Of a DNA stretch of 64,000 nt, positions 46,376 to 56,863 are shown piece after piece. Each line of letters starts with the position of its first letter. Positions within the stretch are counted from its first letter, which is position 1. Location: positions 12,499,501 through 12,563,500 of the forward strand of contig NC_079881.1 in assembly GCF_029227915.1 (NCBI RefSeq), in the 5' to 3' direction. The notes under the pieces were generated by a model. It searched no databases. It was not told the DNA's origin and saw only the letters and a list, made by a program, of their open reading frames with translations. Origin of the DNA: Hydractinia symbiolongicarpus. Taxonomy: Eukaryota; Cnidaria; Hydrozoa; Anthoathecata; Hydractiniidae. The position numbers were made by a program, and so were the translations under genes.

Positions 46376-48772
46376 TTAGGTATATTTACTATTTGGACTG
46401 CCACTATATCTCTTAGCCAAACGTTCCAACTGCGCTGGCACTATTGCCATGGTGACGCATATCCAAACGACAACCTTACGTTTTGTATACTTCTTTAACG
46501 ACAAACGATTAAACGCGAGAGTCAAAACTGCTGCTTTTGCTGCAAAAGAATTTTCCGATATTTTCTTAGTTGATGTTTCGCAAGTAACAGAGTATTGTGA
46601 AATATTTCTTTTAAGCGATATTTTCAAATGACACCATTGTAGACTTTCTTTCATTCATTTTTTTAATTAAAATACCTACACTACGAGTTGTTGTTTTTTT
46701 TCATTAAAAAAGTATACAGAGTAAATAAACACAAAGTATTGATACACATGGATGGCTTATTTCATTAGCCTTGCCACTGAACTAATAAACTTACTCAAAT
46801 TAAATTAATCGTAGTTTTTTAAAAGCTTTTTGAAGTGTTCCGCAATTTGCACAGCTATATGTACTTAATCTTTGGGGACCATATACCCTTTTCTGTCGTG
46901 TAAACTTTATAATGTGTGCTTCGATCAATCTTGCGCCGGTGGCGTCAATATCTCTTTGTAGAAACTGTTGACTCATTTGAGATTGACGGAAATTTTTTTA
47001 GCCAAGCAAACTATGTGCCCTTGTTTTGTTTGTTTTTGCTTTATGAGGTCAAATAAACACTCGGAATGTGTTACTTATGTTCGTAACGTCAAAACAAATG
47101 GGGTTAACGCCAAATAAAATTTTGAAATCTCTGGGTTAATGTTTGTAACACCAAATAAATTGCTGAAGTTTCGGGGTTACCTTCGTGACATAAAATAAAT
47201 TGCGTGTATGCGAATTCATCATTTTATGCGAATTCTTCATAAGAAACGAAGTAATTCAAAAAGTTGTGTCCAGGATTGTTGTAGAAGAACATTTTTAAGA
47301 ACTCGAGCCTTTTGTCATAAAATAGGTGCAATTTTGGGCGGAAATTCTTGCTGATCTTTGTGGACATATTCACGGACGTTCCGTGGATAAGAACAAAACG
47401 AAGCTGTGTTCTGCAGGTGCGTTCCCACTATCATAACAAAAGAGGCTCGTGTTCTTAAAAATTAAAAAAACAATTTTACGAGTTCTTATAAGCGTGTAAT
47501 TTCAGATATTACTTTTTCAAAAAAAAAATAAACTCTCAACTAAATTCAGTGATCATGTTTTGTCCACCAGAGTGATGACTAAATAAAAATAATGAGAGTG
47601 TTTGCAAACAAAATTGTCTCGTTCTTCGTGCTCGCTTGTGACTGCACCTTGTGCCACCCACCGCTATTTTAAGAAAAGTCCTCAACATAATAAAACCGTT
47701 TATCAAATTCGTCGACGTAACACTTAAATCGACAAATAAAGCCTCACATGTTGCATGCATGTTCCTGTTTGGCAATTAGTTACCAGTACTTTCATTCCTT
47801 ATATTTATTATATTTTAAAGCATTGGATTTGCAGACTCATTCTTGTTTTGTAAACTTTGAGTTTCTCAAAAATAAAAACTCTATGATTCATGCGTTATAT
47901 TAAGCACAAGTTTGAAGCAAACACGTGTCTCTAATTACTGTGATGTTGTGTTGTGAACAAAAACACCTGCACATAGTTACGGATAAAACAATACTGGCCT
48001 ATAGATAACAAACAGCGAGTTTAATAAGGAGGTCACTGGTGGATTTTTTTATGTAGAATGTGCGTTCAAAATTGTCTTTAAAATGTCATTGGTTAATAAG
48101 GAGTTATTTTATAACAGCTCGTACAAAAGCAGGTGAGGTTGTTTAGTAATTCCTATAGCAACAAGTAAACAGCAAATTCAGTGAAATTACCACATGTGGA
48201 TAGGGCTGACCGTTAATTTTATTTTAGTAACCTCTCTAAACCCCCTAGCTATGTATTGATTTTGCTTTTAAATTGGTCTCATCTCAGAACATATTAAGAT
48301 AACAAAGGCTAACGAAGACGGGGGTCATAAATAATTAATATAATACTTTAGATTCAGCTGCTATCGTTCCGCTTCTTCTTAAATTATTTATCAATTTTTG
48401 ACCACAGCTCAAAGGAACAGAAATATCTTGTTCAAATTACTACATTACTTCCTACTGCTTAGTTGTTATACCTTAAAACCACCCGTGGACCTAACAATGA
48501 ATTTATATTCCCTGGAACTCGCCATTTATTTCATCCTTTTTAGATGAGGCTTTTATATACTTCACTATACTGTATTTAATACACTATTATGTTTATTTGT
48601 TCCATGATAAATCATAACACATTTTAAGGGTAGTAACTAACAGACATGGTTCCTAGATCTAAAATATCATTGAGTTGTGTTAACGATATAGGTTGCAAAA
48701 TTTAGACTCGATGTTGTCTAAGAGACTTCATTGGAAGAAACTTCGTTGAGCCTTTTAAAGAAGCAAGCAATA
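46376..48772. other. Intergenic DNA with weak tandem repeat
   Basis: A ~52-bp diverged tandem repeat at about 47060-47220 has blocks GTAAC(A/G)CCAAATAAA and GGGTTA. A 92-residue minus-strand frame at 46376-46654 resembles nothing I know and overlaps an opposite frame, so it is not called. AT-rich otherwise. Confidence 0.45.
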
Positions 48773-49201
48773 CAGTACACGCCCGTTAATTCGATCATTT
48801 CGCTAATTTGAACAGTATTTTTAGTCCTTAGGCTCAAAACGCTGTTAATTCGAATTTTTGCGCACTGACAATCTTAATAAAAATTTCCTTTTTTTAAATA
48901 AATAGTAGTAAAATTTTTTATAACTTTTCACTAACATTTCCTGTAAAATGGAGTGTGTAAGGCATCTGGAGTCCTTCCCCATCACCAAGAATAATGAAGG
49001 GGAGACGGTTCAATCATATGCAAATCAAACAACAAAAGATAAATGATTTTTGTAAAGAATTTTCAACAAATTCTTATACATGCAGTCCTTACTGAACAAT
49101 TTTGACAAATTATATCCGAATTCTTATTTCTCCCTATTATCCGATAATTCAAACATTCACTAATTCGAACAAAATTTTTGACAAATTAATGGTGCGTACT
49201 A
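48773..49201. mobile_element. Tigger/pogo-like MITE
   Basis: 429 bases. The left end is CAGTACACGCCCGTTAATTCG, with a second AATTTGAAC-type repeat a few bases in. The right end mirrors it (ATTAATGGTGCGTACTA, preceded by TAATTCGAAC). Repeated AATTCGAAC motifs in the ends are typical of pogo/Tigger elements. TA precedes the left end, as expected for a TA target. No transposase. Confidence 0.65.
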
Positions 49202-50843
49202 TGTATGTTGAAATTGGCTACCGCGAAATTTAAAATTTAACGAATTTGTTGAATTGCAAATTACTTCTGTATCGCAAAATCATACAATTATGTTATGACT
49301 GCACGAATTAGCGATCCAGAATGTACGACGGGTGTATTCCCGTGAATTTTTTTAGCCTGTTACTGCAATTCTCCTATGGATTTCAAATTGCCACTTTTTA
49401 CTATTACATACACCAAAAAATGTTGTCTGGTATATGTACATATGTATAACGGGTAAACATGTGGATTTTTTTACTAACGATTAGTCTCTTCTTATTAGTC
49501 TAATGTAGTCTCCATTTACCCTTATATTCGCAAATCTTTCGATCTTCGTCGGATTTGTTCATTATCAGTGAAGGGAAAAGTGCCCTGGGAGCAAGGTTGG
49601 CAAACGACTAGTCTAACCTGATTGTCCAACAAAAATGTATGTAACATATTTATCGATAAAATGCCAGAGTGCAAATAGGGTTTTATCTACATAAGCAGTG
49701 TACACAAGGTTTGTTTGCATTGCATGTTTTTTTCTCGTTAATATATAAATATTTTCTTCAAGGTTGAAGAATTTGTTTGGAAGTCTGTTGTAAAAATAAA
49801 GAATGCTAATTAAATATTTCATTTGACCGACATTCTCTATCGAAGAAGAAGCGTTATTAAAAATGAATTTATTTATTTGCTTTCCTGATGCTTTATATTG
49901 TTGCTTTCAAATCCAGTTATTTTTCTTCTTCTTCTTCTTCTTCTTCTTCTTCTTCATTTCTTTCTTTTTACAGTTTTTAGAGGATTCGAGCCTCGTGGAC
50001 GTCTAAGAAAATCTTTAGAAAAAAACTCTCCTTATTATAATTTCTTGATATGTTGAAATCAATTGTTAATTAAAATATAAAGAAATCCAAAAAAATTTAA
50101 TAAAGCCATTTTTGTTGGTGATAAAAAATAATGCAAGAAATAATGAAGTCATTATCGAATTTTCGATCACAAGCTCCATAGTCATAGCATCTATCCCTGC
50201 TGAATTAAATAGGGTGGTAAAATTGCCACCCCTCTCCCTTTAAAATCATAAACTGAAATACACAAATTCATAAATCGGGTTCACTAGAACACTAAGCTTC
50301 AAAGAAGACTAGGAGACTTCTAATTTATTCCCTTCAAATTCTGAAACAAAAAAAGAAAATTTTTATATTGCGCCATCTAAATGTCATTGGACGTGGCTTT
50401 CTAATTGGCAGACATTAACTTAATATTTGTTTGTATTTTCTCAAAATGTTTACATCTTGATATTTGTACTAAACACAGTCAAAAGATCAACACAAAGTAA
50501 AACAGTTATGTTAAAACTTTTTCTTTCAAGCAGTCCAGTTTAACGTATCTGAATTAATGTCTTTAGCTTCTGCAAAAGATTAATAGTCTATCGCGGTTTT
50601 CTTTTCTTTTTTTCTCGAGAGATTTTCGTTCGCCGAAATTAATTTTTTTTTTTGCATTTCGGAATGTTTACGCAGTGAATCATGACTGGCAATGTAAATC
50701 ATGTAGACTACTTAAAGAGAAGTATTTTTTGCGGAAACAAATTTTCGCGATTTTTTTACAGCTCCTTTTCTTCGTTTCGCGAAAAATATTTTTAACGAAA
50801 CAGATGCTCGCAATTTTTTCTAACCAGTACACACGAGCGATAT
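49202..50843. other. Intergenic DNA
   Basis: Contains a (TTC)n microsatellite at about 49926-49956 and a half foldback motif at 49577 (GCCCTGGGAGCAAGGTTGG). A 69-residue minus frame at 49613-49822 is not convincing. Confidence 0.5.
49577..49600 (-). repeat. CCTCGTCCC foldback motif, partial copy
   Basis: GTGCCCTGGGAGCAAGGTTGG is one arm of the motif at 18171-18240. Confidence 0.4.
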
Positions 50844-50908
50844 CAACCTCGTCCCAAAGACGTTTTGTATCTGCTAACATTGAGACGGCGATACAAACGG
50901 GACCTTGG
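50844..50908 (+). repeat. CCTCGTCCC foldback motif
   Basis: Arms AACCTCGTCCC and GACGGCGATACAAACGGGACCTTGG, with ATTTTGTATC-type inner segments. Downstream, 50912-50980 holds two near repeats of CTCAGTTCTGTGCTC then GATTGG. A third, inverted, copy is near 51976. Confidence 0.55.
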
Positions 50909-51528
50909 CACAGGCCTCTCAGTTCTATGCTCTGATTGGGCAGAGACCCCTCAGTTCTGTGCTCGATTGGACGGAGCGACGTCGCTAATTAACAAGATTA
51001 AATCGTTCTGCCCCCAAAGATGCTATGACTATAAAACTTGCAACAGTAACTGACTAAACTACAATCCATAAATATTATCGAAAAAACATTTTTTTCGCGG
51101 TTTTTGTATACAAGTGTGTTGTATGTGTCTGCGTCGGCTTAATAGAGAAAACTCGCACTAATCAACACTACAATCAAGGGTGGGGGCAAAAATATGTACT
51201 TTTCGTTTTCGCGATGATTTTTGCTGACCATTATTCTTTGCTCACGTCATCATTTTTCCAAAAAGTGCTTTGCACCATTTTATTTCAGATTTCTTTTTCG
51301 TTTTAAAATACGACCCTCTCACCACCCTTCACCTAAAAAAGATCAAGATAAGGTTGATATAATTTAAATTTCCAAACTTTTACATCAAGCATCAAAGCGT
51401 GTTTGTGAGCAGTGAACTCGCACACAAAAACATTTCTCCAAACCTAAACAGCTTCACTAAATTGTGAAAATAATGCAAGTATCGTTTAATTAAAAACATA
51501 CACGCTTAAATAAAATGTACACACAGTC

Positions 51529-51592
51529 TAACCTCGTCCCAGGGTATCTTGTATATTTCTAAGATCCGGACGGCGATAGGAACGTCACCCTT
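51529..51592 (+). repeat. CCTCGTCCC foldback motif
   Basis: Arms AACCTCGTCCCAGGGTATC and GACGGCGATAGGAACG, followed by a GTTCACAGGC segment. Similar length to the 18171 and 50844 copies. Confidence 0.55.
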
Positions 51593-52091
51593 GTTCACAG
51601 GCTTGTTCACGTGACCATTTTACAACCCAGAATCTGGGTTGCAATAATTATTAGGATTTCTCTTAATAACCCAGGTTTTTCTTGCTTGCTAGTTACCTAT
51701 ATAAAAAATAATAAAAAATAAATATAAATAAAAATATATAAAAAAAAATAAAACAGTTAAGTAACTGTCACTTTTAAATATTTACATCAAGTTTCTTTAC
51801 TAAATATCCAACATTAACTGAAGTAATAATTTTTCCATGTTTTAGGGTAAAAACAAATTCAACCATCGATCTCAAAAGTTTTTAGCTAAACTCAAGACCG
51901 AAAACACTATTTGTTTTGTTTTAAACCTCAGCGGGGAAGAGCAATTAAAGCAACCCGCATAAATTAGTGACGTCACTTTGTCCAATCACAGCACAGAACC
52001 ATAGTCATAAGGAAAACAAATAGTCTAGAATCCCGGGCCGTTTGTATTGTTATTGAATCGGAACTGCAACTTTTGAATTCGACGGCCACAT
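51593..52091. other. Intergenic AT-rich DNA with (ATAAA)n
   Basis: A (AAT/AAATA)n tract at about 51695-51760. A TGACGTCACTTTG box (CRE-like) is at 51968. No gene. Confidence 0.45.
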
Positions 52092-52147
52092 GGGGCACAG
52101 ATTTTTAAAAATAGCTGCTGCGAAGGGCGATTATCTTGCTAAAAATT

Positions 52148-52499
52148 ATTTCCAGGATCTTATGAGTTGTTAGAAAGGGAATTTCTTGATGATGATATAG
52201 AATTTAATGCGGCATTGGATATGTTGGTATCCGAATTAACAAGCAATGATGGAAAGAAAGTGTTATGCAAATGTAATAAGTGCTCCACGACGTTGACTTA
52301 CAAGACATGTCAACATCAAGCACATGCTAGCTACACCAAAAAAAGAAAGGAAACTGTAAAAGATTTGGTTGTTTCTAAATTCGATAAAGTATTATTAAGA
52401 AAGCTTTATCCAATAGAACTAAAAGTGATTGTACAGTGTTTTGGTGGAAGAGTTCACTCGTTAGAATTTGTATGTTTTCTTAGCAAAGAACATTCGTGA
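52148..52499 (+). CDS. Hypothetical small Cys/His protein
   Basis: A plus-strand frame, open from a TTTCCAG acceptor-like site, reaches 52499; with the first ATG at 52167 it has 110 residues. It is acidic at the start (EFLDDDIEFN) and then has a C-x-C-x2-C, x10, C-x-H-x2-H pattern (CKCNKC and CQHQAH). That pattern could bind zinc. Upstream, another frame with an ATG at 52092 reads into the same region, so a short exon junction is possible. No family is recognised. It could be a broken transposon gene rather than a host gene. Confidence 0.35.
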
Positions 52500-53196
52500 G
52501 AAACAAAGCTGCTAAAAAGGAAACATAAAAAATCACTACGAATTAAGTTAAAAATATTAGTCAGAATCAGATAAGGTATTAGTCTTTTTTCAAAAACAAT
52601 AAAACAGCGTTTCAGTTCTATTAGAAGATGCCATTTATGGTAAACTACAATCGTGGACAAGAATATTGAGACTAAGGCAGTTTTTTACTCGTTATCCAAA
52701 TATGGATAAAACAGTCAAACAGTCAATACACTGCAGCCGGCAGGCTGCAAAGTCGCTACTTTTGCACACAAGTAGGCCAGGCAGAGAGGGTTGAAAAGTT
52801 GCTAGTCACTTAGCACGCCCGCACACCGAAATAATTCACGTCGGGGACCACGAAGGCCCCGAAATTCGTGATTAATAGCCTTGCTGACGTCGGCAACAAA
52901 TAGCAAATTTTAAGAATTTTGTATTTACCAAATAACCCAAGAACCGAAGTCCTAAGTCTCTGAACAACTCTGAACAACTCTGCACATTGGCAAGTTCAAA
53001 ATGTGTGAATCTAATATAGAATGAGCCTACGCAATTACTTGTGGTGGCGAACTTCGAAATTCGTTGTCTTGTCCCGACATATTGTGACCACGATTGTAGG
53101 TGCAATTTCTAACTGAGACTATTTTCTTCAAACTTGATTACATATAAAAACGAATCTTGTTTGAAGTACTGTGTTTTATTGTGAAAAAAAGTTTTT
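52500..53196. other. Intergenic DNA
   Basis: No gene or repeat end recognised. A CCCCGAAATTCG-type segment near 52856 is slightly GC-rich. Confidence 0.45.
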
Positions 53197-53256
53197 GCCC
53201 TGTCTAGGATTCGGACCTAGCTCTTTTATTTGTGTCATAGCCATTAGACCAAGGGC
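53197..53256 (-). other. tRNA-like pol III promoter unit (SINE head or tRNA pseudogene)
   Basis: On the minus strand there is an A box TGGTCTAATGG and, 34 bases on, a B box AGGTCCGAATCC. The T arm is a perfect CTAGG/CCTAG stem. The acceptor arm pairs only five bases, and no anticodon stem forms. So it is not a functional tRNA gene. It may be a SINE head or a decayed tRNA, and sits 68 bases before hAT element C. Confidence 0.5.
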
Positions 53257-54659
53257 GTACAGGCATAAATACAAAAATAGATTATATACAACAGTTACTT
53301 TCATGATCAATCTGACACAAACGCAGGGGCGGATCCAGTGTACGTCAGCGCCGTCACGCGACTGACATAATTTTTACTAAGAGTCGTAAAAAATAATAGG
53401 GTACTGTGATCCCGCAGGCCCTGCGTCCGTTGAGCTTTATTGCGAAGCAATTGAGCTTTGCGAGCGAAGCGAGCGAAGCGAAATTGTGGAGCACGTTTGC
53501 TACACGCGAGGTATACCAAGAGAATTATTGAGATTCTCAAAATTTCGATAGAAAAAAAATCATATAAAATCAGCGTAAAGAAATAGGACTGATATTTTTG
53601 CACATAAAGCTAGGGTATTTTTTTTCTAATAAAACAAATAAGTTTGGACCGAGGGGTTAAAGTATAAGTTTAGTAAAAAATGCAATAAGTACGGCTCGTA
53701 CCCCCCCACCCCCGGATTTTGACCCCCCCCCCGTCTTTTGGTCCGGATTATACGTCCGCCGAACTTGAACACACAAAGAGGAATATGCCGTGAACAAGAA
53801 ACGGTAGTCGGCATTTTAGACACGTATATTTTACAGACCCAAAATATGCCTTATTTCTTTGTATTATAGCTAATTATGGTATAAATAATTAATTAATTAC
53901 TTTGCAATTTTGCTTCTAATACTATTATAGTTGTATTTTAATGAAACATAATAGTATTAAAACGGTTTTCTTCTTTTGAAAAAATTTATTGCTGGTCCTG
54001 TTTCTAATCGACTTTACTTGTGTATTTTAAGCTTTTTTGTTGCTGTGCTTTTTTTGGAGATTTTAGTTGGATTGGAAAGCTCCTGTGTAAGGTACCCATT
54101 CCTAAAGAAAAATTGAAGTAATTTGTACAATTAAAACGCGCCGAGCTGTGTTTTATTTTATTGTTTCTAAGAGGATGTAAGAATACAATATTATCAATTT
54201 TAATTGGTTTTATCCAAATCGTGCTTAATCACACGAAAGGTAGCTAGCTAGAGCTCAGTTTTGTATAAAAGAATTGAAAGTAATTTGTAGAATACATATG
54301 GAGAAGCTGTATTACTACCTAACTGATAGCCAGATATAGGAAAACCTGTAGCTAGGGTGCAGACAAAACAAATAGCTCTGGGCGCTAGAGTGAGCTGACC
54401 AACCGTTTTTTATCATTTTTTATTTATTATATAAGTAACCTGTTTCAGTAATTAAAAAAATATCCACTTTTGCTATCAAACCAACAACAATGTAATTGTC
54501 AATAGGAATTAGTTTTCCGTACACCCTCCCTGAGAACAAGGTTTAAAACGACATTAAAACATTAAAACTTTCATTAAACAGAACTTCAAGGATGCCCAAG
54601 CCGCACCACGTCCTCTAAACGGCGTGGGCATCTTCGAAACTGCTTGTAATTTTAGAACA

Positions 54660-54730
54660 AGGGTGCTGATAAGCTGCATACGCCGTATAAGTTTAGCGTT
54701 TTGCAAAAAAATTGAAGTATTCACCCGAAA
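54660..54730 (+). repeat. Dispersed GGGTGCTGATAAGC motif (two copies)
   Basis: GGGTGCTGATAAGCTGCATACGCC-like block here and a related block at 33047-33110 in element B. Shared core GGGTGCTGATAAGC, then CATAC, then CCGTA. Class unknown. Confidence 0.55.
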
Positions 54731-56307
54731 AAACCTGCATAGACCATAAAGTAAACTATGTGGTAGTAAAGTTCTTAAAAGAACTGTTTTTGATGGTTTT
54801 TGATAAAATTTACTTGATAAATAACTTTTAATTTTTAATAACTTCTTTCTCTTAAAGCATCTTTTTCAAACTATCGTCCACAAGGTATGTTACAAGGAAT
54901 TGAATTTTGAAAATGCTCCAGGCAAGTTCGGGAAAGTGCGGGCGGTTTTGGAAGACAATCACTAATTTAATTGGAAAAGTTGCCCGAACTCGCCCTTATA
55001 TATGTGGCTGTTTGCAGCTTATTGACACCCTCTTATTTTAGAATATTCTCAGGAATAATAGACCAAGAGAAATTGCATCACAGTTTTTTGTCCACCGCCC
55101 ACGTGTGTTTGAGAACAACCCACATAACAAAGTTCATTATTTTTTAAATTATTTGTGTAAAAATTACTATTTCATTCACGATAAACCATTTGTCAGTCAT
55201 TTTATTCGCCCGACAAAGAATCCTATCCAAGGTGCTTTTCTATTAGTGCTGAATTTAATAATTGACATGGTTCAGCATAGTTTTTAAAAGGGTCTGATTG
55301 CAAAATATGATTGCCAAAGTTCAGCACTTGTAATATTTGTGTATTTGTGTACTCAGCTTCTAAAACACACACAAGAGACATTATAATTTCCTCTGGGTGA
55401 TTACATTAATGTTGGTTGAAAAAAAACCGAATGATGAGAAGCATATGTTTTTAAATGGGTCTAGGACAAACTTATTTAATTTCCCTTGGCCTTGCATCAA
55501 TCAAATTCTGAAAAAATAAACACTTCTAAAATTATTTTGTCAGATTTGGAAACTGTTGGTATGGTTGGAACTTTGCGTATAAAATTAGTAAAGTTGCCAA
55601 ATTGTTTAGTTTTTTTCTTTTATACTTTTCCGAATTAGCCTTAATTATTTATAAGATGAAAAACAGTGCTTTCAATTCCATTGACTTGGCCATCCCTTAA
55701 AGGCACTGGAAGCTTCACACTGCACTGGCACTGGAAAATGTTTTCTTTTTCTTTTAGATTGTGTACAATGGGAGTGAGTGATGTAATCTTCTAATGCGTG
55801 TGGTGAAAAGAAGGCGAATCCGTTATTGTTTTTCTGCCCAAATTTGAAGCTATTTAATAAATCTTGATAAAGTTAAAAAACTGTTTTGATTTGTTTGTTT
55901 TTGTTTTAATTGTTTCCCGTGAGTTTTCGAAATTCGTTCCAGCAGATTCTGTGGCTTCTACTGCTGGTATTTTTACGTGAAAAAAATACTGTTTTGTTGT
56001 GAGGTCATTTACGAAATCGTTAACGTTAGGACCAACTTCTGCGGGTAGTACAACTCGATGTATCACATATCTTTCGGAATACTGCTAAAAGTGTAATTTT
56101 GTATTGCGCTCTTTACTTTTACCATTCTGTGGGAAAAGGCGGTACAAAATTTTAACACGCGTTATTCGTTTTTGTTAGTTTCGCGTAATCTAATTTTCTC
56201 GCACATTTTGAAAAGAATATCCCACGCACATCAAATACTCGCGCAGTCTATTCGCAAAAAAACTGTTTTTGAGCAACGAATTGTTCCGCAGAGCGTTCAT
56301 TTTCATA

Positions 56308-56334
56308 CCTCGTCCCCAGGGTTCTTCTATATGA
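56308..56334 (+). repeat. CCTCGTCCC foldback motif, partial copy
   Basis: ACCTCGTCCCCAGGGTTCTTC, one arm only, inside the extra block of element C. Confidence 0.4.
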
Positions 56335-56695
56335 TATTCAATTTTGATGTATTTCGGAAGATGTTAGCGCCAATTAAACAAGAAGCGCTAGGGACAAAGT
56401 ATTGGATAGTTTAATTTTGCTTGCAACTTGCGAAATGCTTCGCAACCTTTTTTTTAATTTCTAGTTTTACGGACCTTCCTCTTCCGTGACTGAGTTGATG
56501 GATACGGCAAAAAGCGACTGACATCCGAAGAATGTTCATGCAAATTGATTGGCTTGCCGGCCGAAATAACGTATTCTGATTGGTTTACAAAAACTGACGA
56601 CTTTGACCCATATTTACGGTATTCGAAGTGTGATTCAGCCTGTATTTTCTTATAATAATTAAAGCTTTCATAAACCGATACCGTGTAATTAAAAT

Positions 56696-56809
56696 TTCGG
56701 ACCAAACGAAAGCAATTAGGTGAGCTTTTTCGGACCAAATGAAAGCAATCAAAGGCTTTTCGGACCAAATGAAAGCAATCAAAGGCTTTTCGGACCAAAT
56801 GAAAGCATG
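56696..56809 (+). repeat. 30-bp tandem repeat in the 5' leader of element C
   Basis: Four copies of CGGACCAAATGAAAGCAATC (starting 56698, 56731, 56761 and 56791). In the frame of an upstream ATG (56720) they encode repeats of FGPNESNQRL. Element A has only one copy, so the array expanded in C. Confidence 0.8.
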
Positions 56810-56863
56810 CAGGACTTTATAATGGGTGATCAGGGCGTATTGTTTCTCTTTTCGATAGAAAGC

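Larger units (their letters stand above)
53441..56464. other. Extra ~3-kb block near the left end of element C
   Basis: Element A goes straight from GACCTTTAT to TTTACGGACC (27550/27551). In C this join is interrupted. The block starts TTGCGAAGCAATT and ends near AAATGCTTCGCAACC, an inverted pair with one mismatch, so it could be a nested insertion. It also holds C-rich runs (53700-53731) and a segment (54660-54730) related to 33047-33110 in element B, so it could instead be original sequence that A lost. No gene recognised inside. Confidence 0.55.

Noticed and set aside
46376-46654. 92-residue minus-strand frame upstream of the bHLH gene
   Set aside because: An overlapping plus-strand frame covers the same bases; no motif, splice context or family likeness.
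47060-47220. CRISPR-like regular repeats
   Set aside because: The ~52-bp units are diverged and contiguous, without unique spacers; this is eukaryotic DNA.
49613-49822. 69-residue minus frame that looked like a LINE RT C-terminus
   Set aside because: Only a loose LPNKFFNLE-type resemblance; no catalytic motif nearby.
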